In this document: piece by piece, positions 1 to 12,243 of the stretch
Position numbering within the stretch: position 1 is the stretch's first letter
How the letters are laid out: each line of letters opens with the position of its first letter
Source: Gentiana macrophylla
Taxonomy: Eukaryota > Streptophyta > Magnoliopsida > Gentianales > Gentianaceae
DNA length: 64,000 nucleotides
Direction: 5' to 3'
Assembly (NCBI GenBank): GCA_026214975.1
Contig: CM047815.1
Span: forward strand, 83,968,800 to 84,032,799
Notes under the pieces: generated by a model
Seen by the model: only the letters and a program-made list of their open reading frames with translations
Told to the model about the DNA's origin: nothing
Database searches by the model: none
Position numbers and translations under genes: made by a program

Positions 1-1636
1 ATTAGATGGATTGGATAAGGATGACCATGCCAAATTTTGGAAAGGTTGTTTTCAAAATTTTAAGATTTAAGTATTGAATTAATTCTTTAATCATTGGTTG
101 AAAGTAAATTAAATAGTTCATGTTTTGAATATGATTCGAAAGGTCAAATAAACTATTTAACAAACGTTGGATTTTCTTTCTGAAAGAAAATTGAAGACAC
201 AACTCTTGTGATTTTTTTAAGTCTTATGAAGACTAAATTAAGAAATATCTACAGAAGCTTGAAGGATTAAAATAGAGAGTTAGGGCAAATGCTTGAGTAA
301 GATAACTTATCGAAGTCTCTTCCCTAAGAAAGTAAGTTGAGATGAACCTATCTAAACTCAAGTCAACTCTTGGATATATAATATCCTACGAGTGTGATTA
401 AAATTAGAAAGATTAAATACAGATTTGGAAGGTGAAGCAAACTTTGTAAGACTTACCACATTCTGATTCTAGTAAACTGATAAGGGAACTAAATTATGTT
501 ATTATGTTATGGTTCTTATGAAGAACATGGATTTCAGTTAAACGTAAGGATTTATTGGAAAAATTGTAAGGAATAAATGTTATTCTGTCAAGGTTGAATA
601 GTCACTGAGTCTAACATACTAGATTAATGTCACTATATAGTTGATATAAGTGATGAGATCCAACTAAACATTTATATGGCTGTTATCCTTAATTTGTGGT
701 TGTTCTAGACATAGTCTTCACGGAGGAGGATCGTGTGATCAAACGTCATTATGGTGATGCTGAACCGTATGATTTTGAATCATGTGGCTCATACGTATCT
801 TATCCAAAGAGGACTAAAATACACTTTTATTAAAATGGTTATAAAGTCTAGATTGACTAGAGCCTATACATATTGATTTTTGTTGGCTTATGACAATTTA
901 TACCATAAATAATTGTTTATCTCTCTCTTGGACTATTTTAGAGATAGTTGAATGTACTTATTGAAGTACGACGGTTCGGAAAGCCCAAAAAGTTTGAGCT
1001 AGTGCGAATATGTGATTGATGAGCTACTTAGGAATTAATCTTCGATTGGATTGAAGCAATTAATAACTGAAGGGTATTTCAGAAGTCGTCTGAAAAGGAA
1101 TAAGATTCCTCTTTGAAGGATGCCATTCTTGGATACGTAATTAGATTGTGTTTCTAAAATGGAAACAACACTTTATACGATAAAGGTGTGAAGTAAGCCA
1201 TATGAAATATCCCTTGCACGCTTTGGGGTAGTTCCCTTAATCAAAACACATACTTAACCGAGTTCCAAACAATAAAGGTTGAATAAATTCCATATTAGAT
1301 ATGGAAGGGGATAATGTCGAATCTATCTTTACCGATGAACTGAAGTTGTCATAGGCAAAGTCAGAAAGGCTTAGAAGTCCAGTGCAACATATGCGACTTT
1401 GTGGAATATCATAGCAACTACGCTAGATATCATTTACTACTCACGGAGCAGAAGGTGTTTGTCTTCTAACATGCTGTCTTCTAGAGGAAGTGTTTTTTCC
1501 AGAAGAAATAGTGGGAGTAAAATGAGATCTCAAAAGAGTTTGAGAGCCACAAAGAGAGATTCAACCATAGAAACATGAGCAGACACCACATACTGATGAG
1601 GTGTAGAACACGTCCCGGTGCACACATATGTTCTTT
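1..1636 (+). pseudogene. Decayed Ty1/copia pol remnant (integrase to pre-RT region)
   Basis: No long reading frame survives. The last ~250 bases (about 1380-1636) resemble the region near 46960-47240 at nucleotide level. In translation both give broken stretches like the end of copia integrase and the variable spacer before the RT, for example LKRV-EPQRDST near 1530-1570. It ends abruptly at about 1636, where minus-strand gypsy RT coding begins, so the two relics were joined by insertion or deletion. The first ~600 bases are AT-rich and I recognise nothing in them. The copia label rests on similarity to the better preserved right-hand relic, not on a catalytic motif here. Confidence 0.45.
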
Positions 1637-4600
1637 GGTAATACCCACTAAACCCATCAAGAAAGCAATAAAAAGCATGACCACTCAATCTTTCCAACAT
1701 TTGATCAATAAAAGGGAGGGGGAAACGATCTTTATGGGTTTGGTCATTTAACTTACGATAATCAATACAAATACGATGACCACTTACCAAACGCATAGGC
1801 ACCGCCTCACCTTTACCATTGATTTCCACGGTCATACCTCCCTTCTTTGGTACAACTTGAGTGGGGCTCACCCACTTGCTATCCAAGATGGCATAAATGA
1901 TCCTAAGCTTTAGCATCGTGACCACATCCTTCCTCACAACCTCTTGGAGGTATGGATTGAGCCTTCTTCGAGGTTGCCTTACCGGCTTCGCTTAATCCTC
2001 TAGAATAATCTTGTGTTGACAAATAGTAGGACTTATGCTTTTGAGGTCACACATCTTCCACCCAAAAGCATGCTTGTGCTTCTTAAGCATTTTCACCAAC
2101 TCTTCTTCCTGCAAAGCCGTTAGTGTAGCATAAGTAATCAAATGAAGTAAATCATCATTTTCAAGAAAAACATACTTCAAATGAGGTGGAAGTGGCTTCC
2201 TTTTCAAATCTTTCAATGGATCCTCAATTGATGGCTTCTCCAGCTCCCCTTCAAGTCCAAGATCAATCTTATCAGTCCATTTTTCATCCACGAAAGCCGT
2301 CTCTTCTAGCTCCATTGCTTCACTTTCCAAATCTTCCTCTTCATCATGCTCCGTGCTCACTCTTGTCATTCATTCGGCTTATCTTTATATTCCTGCATGT
2401 CAACATGTTCCGAAATGCAAGAATATATAGCATCAACAGAAAAATAGTCCTCGGTACTTTCATTGGGATTTTTCATGGCCTTATAAACATTGACCGCGAC
2501 TTTTTCCTCACCAACTCGCAAAATAATCTCACCGCTCGCAACATCTATCAAGGTCCTTCTCGGTGTTTAAAAAGGGGCGTCCTAACAATAAAGGTGTTTT
2601 CGAGTCAATTTTCATATCTAATACCATGAAATCTACCGGGAAGGCAAACTTATCCACTTTCACAATGACATCCTCTATCACTCCCATGGGTTCCCTAATT
2701 GACCTATCCGCCATTTGAAGGGTCATCCCCGTTGGCTCCAACTCTCCTAGGTTAAGGCTTTCATATATAGCATGGGGAATTAAGCTTATGCTAGCTCCCA
2801 AATCACATAAAACACTAGGAAAACGGGTGGTACCAATAGTAACCGGAATGGTAAAACTACCCTTGTCTCTAACCTTCCGGGGAATCCTAGACTTAGCATC
2901 AAAAATAGCGGAGCACTCTTCATTCAAACAAACAACCTCTTGAATTTTACCCTTATTAGTTATCAATCCTTTCCAGAACTTGCAATAAGAGGGCATGTTT
3001 GCAAGTGCTTCAAGAAAAGGAATGTTCAAGTCAATTTTTCACAAAATCTCAATAAATCGGGTTTGTGCTTTATTCAAGCAACTTTGTCTATGATTATTAG
3101 GGGGATAAGGGAGAGTGCTCAAATCTAAATCATTAGAAGAAGGAGGGATCATACCTTTCTTAACTTTGGTGCGTGGGGAAGATGGCTCTTTCTTTTGCTC
3201 TTTCCCTTCTCTTCTAGTTGGTTCCTCCTCTTTCACATCGATAACCATATAATCTCCCCTAGCTTGCGCTTTCTTCCTCTCAACTTCTTACTTCTTTACA
3301 TACTCTTCATGATCTTCATCATCTTCAATCCCATCAATATCATCACCATCCATGGCTCCTGACTCAGTCTCAATGGGAGCTTTTTTAGCTTTGTCCTCCC
3401 ATAGGACTTTCTTTTCACCACTTGTTCTCAACAACTTACTACTTCGAGTTAAGATTGCGCTTACATTTCTTGGATTCTTCTCGGTGTTACTTGGTAAGCC
3501 GCCTTTCAACTGTACATGTTCCACCACTTGACCAAATTGAGTTTCAAGATTTTTTATGACGGACCCATGTTTGTAGTTCATCTCAACCATGTCTTTCTTT
3601 ATCTCCTCAAAGTTTTTGTTCATTTGTTCCAATATGACATCAGTTGCACTCTTTTGAGGTATAGGAGCCAAAGGTGGATGGTTTTAATAAGTACTAGAGC
3701 CTTGTTGATTGTACTCTCCTTGTTGTTGCCTTTGGTGTGGAGGTTGATAGAATTGCCCTTGAGAAGATTGGCCTTGATTTGGGCCTTGTCTATAACCTTG
3801 GTTTTGGCCTTGGTTTTGATTTTGGTTCCAACCTTGATTGTTGTTATTCCTCCAAGAACCATCACCTTGATTTCCATAATTCCCTCATTGACCTTGTCCC
3901 ACAAATTTTATATCATGAGATTCTTCATATGGTGGCCCACTTTGTTGATCTCCCATATATTGGCCTTGATGGGCGCTTTGCAATTGATTTTGATACTGAG
4001 GCCCGTCATTCCATTGCTCCATCAAACAAATATTCATCATCCGCTTAGCCAACTCATTCATGTTATCTTAAGATAGAGTACTAGGTTTCCCGTGGGTTGA
4101 GGATTGAGGATAAGCCATGTTTTGAGCTTTGGTCGTCATCCTACAATCCTTTGCCGAGTGTGATCCACTACAAATTTGGCAAAGTCTAGCACTCTCATTC
4201 TCCTTTTGCAATCTCCCCAATTGTAGTTCCATCGCTTGTACTTGAGCATGATATTGATAAATTGCTTCAACCTCTTTCACATCAACCAAACAGGGCTTCT
4301 TACTCCTTGTCCGCTTTCTACTTGACGATATGTATTGCCTCGAGGTCTCATAAATTTTCTCAATTTGGTTCATAGCTACTTTGCGTACCATACTCATAAT
4401 ATCTCCGTTGCAAGAAGCATGCAAGGTACTTTGATGAACTTGATCCAAACCCCGGAAGAAGGCATGAACTACCTCATAAGATCTCAACCCGTGCCCCGGG
4501 CTCTCCATCAACAAAGCCTTAAACCGGTCCTATGACTCATGTAGCTCTTCTCCTTCATAAGCATTGAACAACATGATGGCCTCTTTCATATCCACGGTTT

Positions 4601-5362
4601 TCGATGGAGGGTAATACTTGAGTAGAAAGGTCTTAATCACTTCTTCCCATGTGTACAAAGAGTCATTACGCAATGAATCATACCACCTCTTAGCTGCCTC
4701 ATCACCCACTCCGTTTATCTTTGTTGAGTTCACTATTTGGAGAAAGTGATCAATGAACAAGTGAGGATTCTCTAAAGCGGTTCCCTTGAATATAGCATTG
4801 TCTCCCAACAAATGTATGATGTTCCTATTCAATTCGAAGTTGTTGGCGGCCACCAGTGGCATTGGAATTGGACTATGCCCCATGGTTGCCGCGGGAGCTA
4901 GCACAAAGTCCCTACAAGTCAATCCACCTTGATTTTGCTTTGTTGACCATTAAACCAATTAGGCATTGCATTTGCACCTTGATGGTGAGCTTGATTTTGG
5001 TTCTGTTGAAGTTGATTCAACATCCATGCATTTAACTGTTGCATAACGATGGGATCCATTTGATTCCCTTGGGCCTCCTATTGAACATTTTGTGGTATAG
5101 GCCCATTCACATTCACAAAATTATTTCCTTGTCCATTCCCACCTCTTTGTGCATTGTTGTTGACAAGAGGTGGGTTTTGACCTTGTTCACCGTTTTGTGC
5201 CATACCGGATCCTTCTTCTAACTCACCCAAACTACTCTCTTCAAAGACTGGAATTGACTCCTCTACTAGATAACCTCTTCTTCTTTGGCTATTTCTACAC
5301 CTTGCGTAAGGTTCAATCCCATCTATGTAAGGTTCGAGTGGTGTTTGAGATCTCCGGGTCAT
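1637..5362 (-). pseudogene. Dead Athila-like Ty3/gypsy gag-pol (gag, protease, start of RT)
   Basis: Read on the minus strand, broken frames follow one another in the order expected for gag-pol. A gag start (MTRRSQTPLEPY) lies at 5362. The capsid-like gag domain covers about 4920-4080 and has a zinc knuckle (CQICSGSHSAKDC) with its His. A Gln/Gly-rich tail is near 3900-3620. The acidic linker ends at an in-frame UGA (3041-3039). The protease has DLGAS near 2790, followed by a linker and the RT start (IDYRKLND, FLDGFSGYYQ), which ends at 1637. Many frameshifts and stops separate the pieces. The copy is closely related to, but older than, the element at 22081-36022. The rest of RT, RNase H, integrase and 3' LTR are missing, so it cannot encode a working polyprotein. 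Confidence 0.85.
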
Positions 5363-5455
5363 GCACTACAAAAAGCAAACAACAAGAAAACAGTAAAATA
5401 AAACCTAGGCCCAAGCCTTCGGTTCACTTGCACGATATCACAAATAGCACACAAT

Positions 5456-5473
5456 TCCCCGGCAACGGCGCCA
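5456..5473 (-). other. Primer binding site, tRNA-Asp type
   Basis: The minus strand reads TGGCGCCGTTGCCGGGGA, the primer site complementary to the tRNA-Asp 3' end that is typical of Athila-like gypsy elements. It lies 7 bases inside the LTR end and so fixes the orientation of the relic. Confidence 0.85.
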
Positions 5474-5480
5474 TCTTGAT

Positions 5481-7110
5481 TGATGCTGAGTTCACCCCAA
5501 CAAAAATAATTTATAAAGACTCGAAACCCTGGGCAAACTAACTCTCTAACCGGCAGTGTACCGGGTCGATTGCTAGCATAGCTACAGGAGTACGAGGTCG
5601 AACCCAAAGGAATAGTGTTTGTAAGTACCAAAGTGAACGTGTTACTTAGTCTAGGTTATCAAACTTTTTAAAGTGTTTTATAACTACAACGACAATAAGC
5701 ATTTCAATTAACGAGTCTAAAGTTAAAAAAAGAAAATGAATCTACTGATAGGATTAGAATAAGGATTACGAGCATAGCCGAACCATGATCCCACTAGTTA
5801 CTTAAGCCCCCTCGAGTGACTTAACCGGGATTGTGCATTTACCGACCAACCATAACCAAAGGTGCTTAACGATTATTCAAGGGTAATGGTGTTTAAACAG
5901 GTGATGCTATCCGAACAACTCTCCTTCATCACCCTATGCTAGGCTGACCAATTCCCCCTTAAGGAAACCGGAAACCCCAACATGATAAGCTCTAAACCGA
6001 TTAAACATTAAATGAGTAACCTCACTTTGGGCCCGGGATTAACAACTAAGTCGGGTCTACTCCGCGATCCTAGAACCTCTTTTCCCACATCTCTCTATCT
6101 GAACAACTCGTTAGATTGATGTGTGTGACTTTGACCTAGGTGATCAATCTAGCCCAAATATGTTAAAACAAGTTCTAAGACAAGAATAAATCATTAGAGC
6201 ATGAAAATAAGCACTACCCACTCCCAATTTCATAAATCTTGGGACATTTCACTAGTGTTCACATGATTCGACTATGTTGAGGAATTAGCTACTCATCATA
6301 AAACAAGGAATAACAATCAAAGCATGAAATCATAGCCATAAACAAGATAGAAACTAGATTAGTTACCGAAATCGTAGTAAGATTCGGATTACATCAAATT
6401 GCTTCAATACCCATGTCCAAGGATGAAGGTGAAGACCCAAGATGATCCAATCCACGAGTAGAGAAGAAATACTAATTTAAGTCTAATCTAAGGGAAGTGA
6501 GGGTTAGGGAGGATTTAGGATAGTAAAAGGGAAGAAAATGGGAGAAAAGGGAAGGGAAGAAGAAGGGAACAAAAAGTTCTCCCAAAAAATTCGATCCAAA
6601 TTGGGTTTATATGGCTGAAAATTGCTACCCGCAGCACTTGGCGTGCGCCATTAAAGGTCTGGCGTGCGTCAAAAAGAAGGCTGAAACTCCCTGAATAGCT
6701 GCAGTGACGTTTGGAACGCACCACTAAAGGTCTGCCGTGCGCCAATATCACATCAGCTCAGCAAAATCGCCATAACTTGAGTTATAGACCTCCGATGGAT
6801 GTGATTAAAGTTGCATTGGAAATCTCATTCAATTGTTTACAGCTTTCTTGAAGACCATAAGTCCAGAAAATGCTTATATCTTGGATCGAATTGCTGATGA
6901 AGTGGACATATGGTGAAAGCAACAACTATTTTTGATCAATTTCCATTCCGGGCCTCGGTTTCGTCTTTCTAAGCCTCGTGCCTTGTCTTCTGGGTTCACG
7001 AGTCACCAATTTCCTACATTTCCAAAGCACAATATACCAAGCATAATCCCACAAGATAAATAGGGCTCGAATAAGGCCAAAACACCGTAAAATGATAAGG
7101 TTTTCCATCA
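5481..7110 (-). repeat. 5' LTR of the dead Athila-like element
   Basis: The block is bounded by TG at 5481 and CA at 7110 and lies directly outside the PBS. Its inner end resembles the intact element's LTR (the ACACTGCCGG...GGTTAGAGAG and GATCGACCTCG-like stretches, here reversed). On the minus strand a TATA-like TATATAAAC lies near 6612-6604. Just upstream of it (6638-6745) is a cluster of GC-rich motifs of the form TGGCGTGCGCCA. The outer boundary at 7110 is inferred from the TG...CA rule and the start of Tat-like sequence; no partner LTR remains. Confidence 0.65.
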
Positions 7111-8384
7111 ATGTGACAGATTACCTCTAAGTGAGTGCTCAATGTGTTCTTACCTCATAAAAGGTCTAAAAATACCAATACAAGCCAAAAGTGTAGTAAA
7201 TGAGGGTTAAAACATGCACCGAAGCATAGTAAAGCTGACTCTCATCGAAAGGCAGAGGAGAAATCTGACAAGAAGCGTAAATCAGTTTGGGATAGGGTGC
7301 AGGCACCCATAACCGGCAGATTGGGTAAGAGAGGTGCTCTGTAGGACAGAGACCTGATCCCGTTGAACAGATCACCGGAACAAGTTCTGGCTATCATGGT
7401 ACGTAAAGGCATAACGAGAACCTCATTTCCCATGAAAGGACCTAGGGAAAGCGAGATCAGACCAAATTCTGTAAGTTCCAACAGGATGTGGGTCATGATA
7501 CAGAGTCATGTAGCGAATTAATCAGGGACATTGATGCCGCCGTTATAGAATGAAGACTTGATGAGGTGGTTGACATGTCTCATAATGAAGAGCCCAGGGC
7601 GCGTAGAGAGCTCAAGATAGGACCACATCAAAATGACAGAAATAGGAACAATAAACAAAGAAGGCCAAGAAACCCATCCCCGGATCAGGACGGTCAGATT
7701 GATAACCATCCAGTAAATACCATCAACACGGTTATGGGAGGTCCTAGGTGGACAGATCAGGAGAAGGAAGTGATGACAGCAGATCAGACGAATCAGGATC
7801 ATAATTCTGGAAAGCGTCAAAAGGTATCAGGGGAGGTAAAATACGGACCAGAGGATCCATTACCACTGGTCATCAACAATGAAGGGCTGGTCATTGAGGC
7901 CGTAATCAACAGGAACTGGGTAAAAAGGATCCGTGTCGATATAGGAAGCACTGTTAACACCCTGTACTACAGGGCATTCCAGGCCATGAAATTGAAGGAC
8001 TCGAGTTTAACTTCGGTGTCCATACCTCTATTCGGATTCACAGGCCCACCTATTCATCCTATGGGCATGGTCACATTACCTACAACTTATGGTAAATTAC
8101 TTAAGACCCTAATGGTGAATTATATTGTGGTTAAAGCACCCTCAGCTTATAATGTCATAATGGGAAGACCAGCAATCATTGATCTTCGAGCAGTTATCAC
8201 CCCAACCCATAACAGTATGAAGTTTCTTGCCCATTCTGGATCGGTTGAAATTAAAGGAGATGCGGAAATAGCCAGGAGCTGATACACATCTGTAGTCGGT
8301 GAAAAACAATTGGTTCAGCAGGTGACTCTTGAGGAATTATTGCCAGAAGAGGAAAAACATGAGCATCAGTAGATCAGACCGAGG
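7111..8384 (+). pseudogene. Tat-like Ty3/gypsy gag C-terminus and protease
   Basis: Broken frames give the C-terminal gag of Tat-lineage elements: SVWDRVQAPITGRLGKRG near 7280-7340, a PLN-PEQVLAIM segment, and a zinc-knuckle-like FCKFQQDVGHDTESC near 7470-7520. A longer frame (7566-8282) continues through a basic linker (NTINTVMGGPR) into an aspartic protease with VDIGSTVNTLY near 7935-7970, where many elements have VDNGSS, and YNVIMGRP near 8150. The frame stops at 8282, and remnants continue toward the RT. Gag N-terminus and 5' LTR are missing because the Athila-like relic abuts it at 7110. Lineage assignment rests on the protease and gag motifs. Confidence 0.8.
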
Positions 8385-9880
8385 CTGCTCAGATCAAAGA
8401 ACAGGCAGCAGAGTCGGTGGTCAGTATAGGTTTGTGGATCCCAGATCCCTATAAAAGGTCGCTAACAGATCTGCTCAGAGAATACCAAGACATTTTTGCA
8501 TGGAAAACAGATGATATGCCAGGCTTGTCACCATAATTTATAGTCCATAGCTTGAATGTGGATCCAACAGGCATCAGAAGAAGCAGCATTTCACACCAGA
8601 ACGGATCTCAGTTATAAAATAGAAGGTTGCGAAACTTAAGCAGGCAGGAATTGTTAAAGAAGTGGTTTATCCAGAATGGTTGGCCAATCCAGTGTTAGTG
8701 AAGAAATCAGATGGCTCCTGAAGAATGTGTGTAGACTTTACGGGTCTAAACAAGCCCTATCCTATAGACAGTTACGCCTCACCCAGAATTGACAGGTTAG
8801 TGGATTCGACGGTAGGGTTTGAAATCTTTGGATTCCTAGACGCATATAAAGGATATCATCAAATCTTTATGGACCCTAAGGATGCAGAAAAGACGTCCTT
8901 CATAACCGAATTTGGTATATATTATTATGTGACCTTGCCGTGTAGATTGAAAAATGAAGGTGCTACCTACCAGAGGGCAGTTAATCGAATCTTCCAAGAT
9001 CAGATAGGCAGATCCATGAAGGTTTATGTTGATGATTTACTGCTCAAAAGTAGGTTTTTAGATCAATATTTACAAGATGTAAAAGAATTTTGCAGGGTAC
9101 TCCGAGCTGCCAAGATGAAGCTGAATCCAAAGAAGTGCATGTTCGGGGTCTGATCTGGCAAATTTTTGGGTTACATGATTTCTAAAGATGGAATCAGGGC
9201 CAATCCAGACAAGTTGGATGCTCTGAAGATGATGCCGCCACCCACTAATATTAGATAAGTACAAAGATTAACTGGAAGGTTAGCAGCATTGAACAGATTC
9301 CTTTCACGATCAGCGCAGCGTGCACTGCCTTTCTTTAAGGTTTTAAGCAAAGCTACACCATTTTGTTGGGGGGCATATTGTCAAGAAGCCTTTGATGAAT
9401 TGAAGAAATATCTGATGGAGTTGCCAACTCAAACATCTCTCCAAGAAGGAGAAGTTTTGCACCTCTATCTATCAGTTTGTGACGAAGCCATTAGTGCTGT
9501 CTCGGTTAGGCAACAGGGTACACTCTAGAAGCTAGTTTATTACACAAGCAAAGCCTTACATGGGCCTGAGGTATTCAGATGCGGAGAAATTGGTACTAGC
9601 ATTAGTACAAGCGTCCAGAAAGTTAAGATCTTATTTTCAAAGTCACCCAGTCATCGTCTTGACTGATCAGCCATTAAAGCAGATATTGAGCATGCCAGAT
9701 ACTTCAGGTCGCTTAGCCAAGTGGGTCATCGAATTGGCAGGTTACGATTTAGAATACAAACCAAGAACTGCTGTGAAAGCTCAAGCTCTAGCAGATTTTT
9801 CGGCTGAAGAGAAGTCTATCTCAATTGATTAGTAAATGAGTCCAAACGAATCAGGCCAGTGGGAGTTGTTCGTTGATGGG
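8385..9880 (+). pseudogene. Tat-like reverse transcriptase and RNase H
   Basis: The sequence starts with remnants of the RT N-terminus (WLANPVLVKKSDGS). A TGA at about 8718 interrupts it before the frame 8725-9153, which holds CVDFTGLNKPYP, FLDAYKGYHQI and the catalytic YVDDLLLKS near 9030. A TGA near 9151 and a TAG near 9256 break the thumb/connection region. RNase H follows, with YYTSKALHG, a displaced frame near 9560-9832 (LTDQPLKQIL, RLAKWVIEL) and a terminal ADF. It stops near 9880 without integrase. Catalytic YVDD is kept, but at least four stops or frameshifts make this copy dead. Confidence 0.85.
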
Positions 9881-10209
9881 GCATAAACTTTCAGACCTCA
9901 GTTCAGGACGGTAATTCTAAAAATGAAAAAATTCATTAAGTCCGGAAATAACTAAGCTGCTAAAAACCACAGTACGACGTATGCTGCATAGACCAATCAC
10001 ACGTCATACTGGAGGGAACGGATAAAGGAGAAACACAATGTAAGGCACAAAGGCAAACACATCTTATAAATTGTGCATGGAGTGCCAGAGCCATTAGAAT
10101 TCAAAAAAATCCCATATAAAGACAGGCAAAATAACAAAGTTTGAAGACCACAATTGCAAAATTATAATGTTCAAAATCAAAATTGAGATAGAAGACAAGA
10201 TAAATATTT
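9881..10209. other. Non-coding spacer between Tat pol and antisense ORF
   Basis: AT-rich sequence with no supported gene, promoter or repeat. It lies between the end of plus-strand RNase H remnants and the C-terminal end of the minus-strand accessory ORF. Integrase, expected here in a complete element, is not detectable. Confidence 0.5.
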
Positions 10210-10734
10210 TCACTTTGAACTGGGGGGAACTTGAGATTGAGATGATGAGCCATCTTGAGCAGGTGGAGGCTTTTTTCCATACTTGGAGACCAAGTCCATC
10301 CCCTCCCTAAACTCGTTGAATCTGGCCTCATGAATTTGAGATCCATCCTTTCTGTTTTAATCCGCATGGGAAAGCTTGGTAGCATCAACATTGAGACCTG
10401 CTGCTTTCATATTTTCAATGGCTGAGGAATAACCAAACCAGATAATTAGGGCAAATAACATTTTGATATTATTGTCTAGCTCATCAGACCTCTTATAATT
10501 AGCAAGGGCTTCAGAAATATGCTCAGGCAGCTTGTTTTTCAAATTATCTCTCTCCTCTTCAAGGGTGGCTACCATCTTTTCCAAGTCGGATGTGACTTGA
10601 TTAGTAGTAGCAATGTGGGTCTGGAACTCATCAGTTTTGGCCTTCAATTCATCAGAAAAAGCCATTTTCTCAGTAGCAGAAATGTTCAACAAATCTTCAT
10701 GCTTGTCCTTCCATTCTGACAAAGAGTTGGCCAG
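10210..10734 (-). pseudogene. C-terminal coiled-coil part of the antisense accessory ORF
   Basis: On the minus strand this is a mostly open stretch rich in Glu, Lys and Leu (KDLANSLSEWKDKHED, ATLEEERDNLKNKL), which looks like a coiled coil. It is followed by SDELDNN, ENMKAAGLNVDATKL and a Ser/Gln/Pro-rich tail ending near 10210. It joins in sense with the ORF at 12244-13632 once the solo LTR between them is removed. The family is known from accessory ORFs of Tat-lineage gypsy elements; no biochemical role is established. A stop after LSHAD splits the tail. Confidence 0.6.
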
Positions 10735-10739
10735 GTCTT

Positions 10740-12238
10740 TGTTGGGAGGATTTTGCATCACTAACAAAAAGAAAATTTATAAACCCTAACCTATATGCAA
10801 AACTAACTCCTAACCGGCCGAATACCGGGTTGTTGATAGTAGAGCGAGATAAGTAAGGGATCGATCCACAGGGAATCGGAGTATCTAGTTTTATTAATTT
10901 TCCTAGGATTGTTACTACTAAAAACAAATACTAAAAACGAAAACGAAAACGAAAACGAAACAAATAAATTGGAAAACAATAAATCTAAACTGAACTACAA
11001 ACTAAGAAAAATGATAAAATAAAGGTACATGGGATCAAACATCATACAAACCCAGTGATTTCAACCCTAGTTCATCTCATGATTTTAATTCAAATTGTGG
11101 TTTCACCTTTACACGAGATACAAATTCCTAATCTCTTAGTGAATCTATTTCTCAAGCTATGAATCCCTAATCTCTTAGTGAATTCAATTATCGATCTCTC
11201 CTCTCTCGAATGTTGAGACCAATATTCATACAAAACGAAGGCTTAGATTCAGGTTAACTTTCGTATTTCAGAATCTAACAACCTAGATAATTAGTCAATC
11301 AATTTGTCACGAATTAATGATTAAAAATCCTATCTTTCTATGGTGATCTAGTTTACGCAACTCTCGTATTGTAAAACATCAATAGCAAACTAACCTCTCG
11401 ATTTAATTCACATAATAGCATCATAATCAAAGAAAGATACAAAATAAATTAAAAATCATGATAATAAACGAAGGTTGAATAAATCAAAAGGATGAACTCA
11501 CGTAGTTTTGATACAATGGACGATCCATGAATTGAAAACGAAACAAAAATGATCCTAATCTAACCCCGGGTCACCCGAGCACAAGGCTCGGGTGACCGGC
11601 CTTGAAGCCTCTCAAAGTGCGGCTTCTCTTTGTTTTTGATGTGTAGAGAAAATTCTGATCAATGATATATGCCGTCTCTGTTCGAATGCTGTTGCTTATA
11701 TAGGGGTTCTGCCGACATAAGGAAGGATCCAGAAAAACGCGTCGATTTAGCCTCGGTAGACCGAACTTCTTGGCTCGGTCGACCCAACAACATGGCTCGG
11801 TTGACCGAGCCTACTAAAAATGCGTTTTCACGCTGTTGCTTCGTATACCGTGTTCCCCACTTCACTCTTTCGATCTGATCTGATTTATCCTCTCTTGAAT
11901 GCTACGATTTTCCATCTTTATCTCGATTGATTTCTTTCCTTATCTCTTTTATTCTTCCATAAATGTGATCAACTCGATTTTGGCTCCTTAAAATTCTCTT
12001 TTCCATCATCAATGATTATCTACAATTAGGGAAAATATACCAAAGCGTAACACAATTCCAAAATCATATAAAATCACCATTTAAGCACATAATTCGTTAC
12101 GTTTTGCAATTTAACTATTAAAAAACACCATTTACTCAATATTTCGATATAAAGCTCAATATCTATGAAAATCATAAGAATATGGGGGAGATTGATATAA
12201 AATGTATCCTTAAAAATACTACAAATTGACCCTGAACA
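10740..12238 (-). mobile_element. Solo LTR, gypsy family D (1,499 bp), TSD GTCTT
   Basis: The block begins TGTTGGGAGG (10740) and ends CCTGAACA (12238). It is flanked by identical 5-bp GTCTT at 10735-10739 and 12239-12243, so both ends are certain and no internal region remains. The solo LTR at 53507-55036 is the same family in the other orientation. On the minus strand a TATA box (CTATATAAG) lies near 11704-11696. Upstream of it (about 11730-11820) are CTCGGTCGACC-type palindromic motifs, and downstream is a strong hairpin. It interrupts the antisense accessory ORF. Solo LTRs arise by recombination between the two LTRs of one element. Confidence 0.95.
11569..11597 (-). promoter_or_regulatory. 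Perfect 12-bp-stem hairpin in solo LTR leader
   Basis: GGTCACCCGAGC and GCTCGGGTGACC are perfect inverted repeats around a 5-base loop. The site lies about 100 bases downstream of the minus-strand TATA box, so it would fall in the RNA leader. It is kept, with one change, at 54160-54188 in the sister LTR. Confidence 0.75.
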
Positions 12239-12243
12239 GTCTT

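Noticed and set aside
3516..4076. 186-residue plus-strand hydrophobic frame
   Set aside because: Exactly antisense to the Gln/Gly-rich gag tail of the dead minus-strand element; shadow frame.
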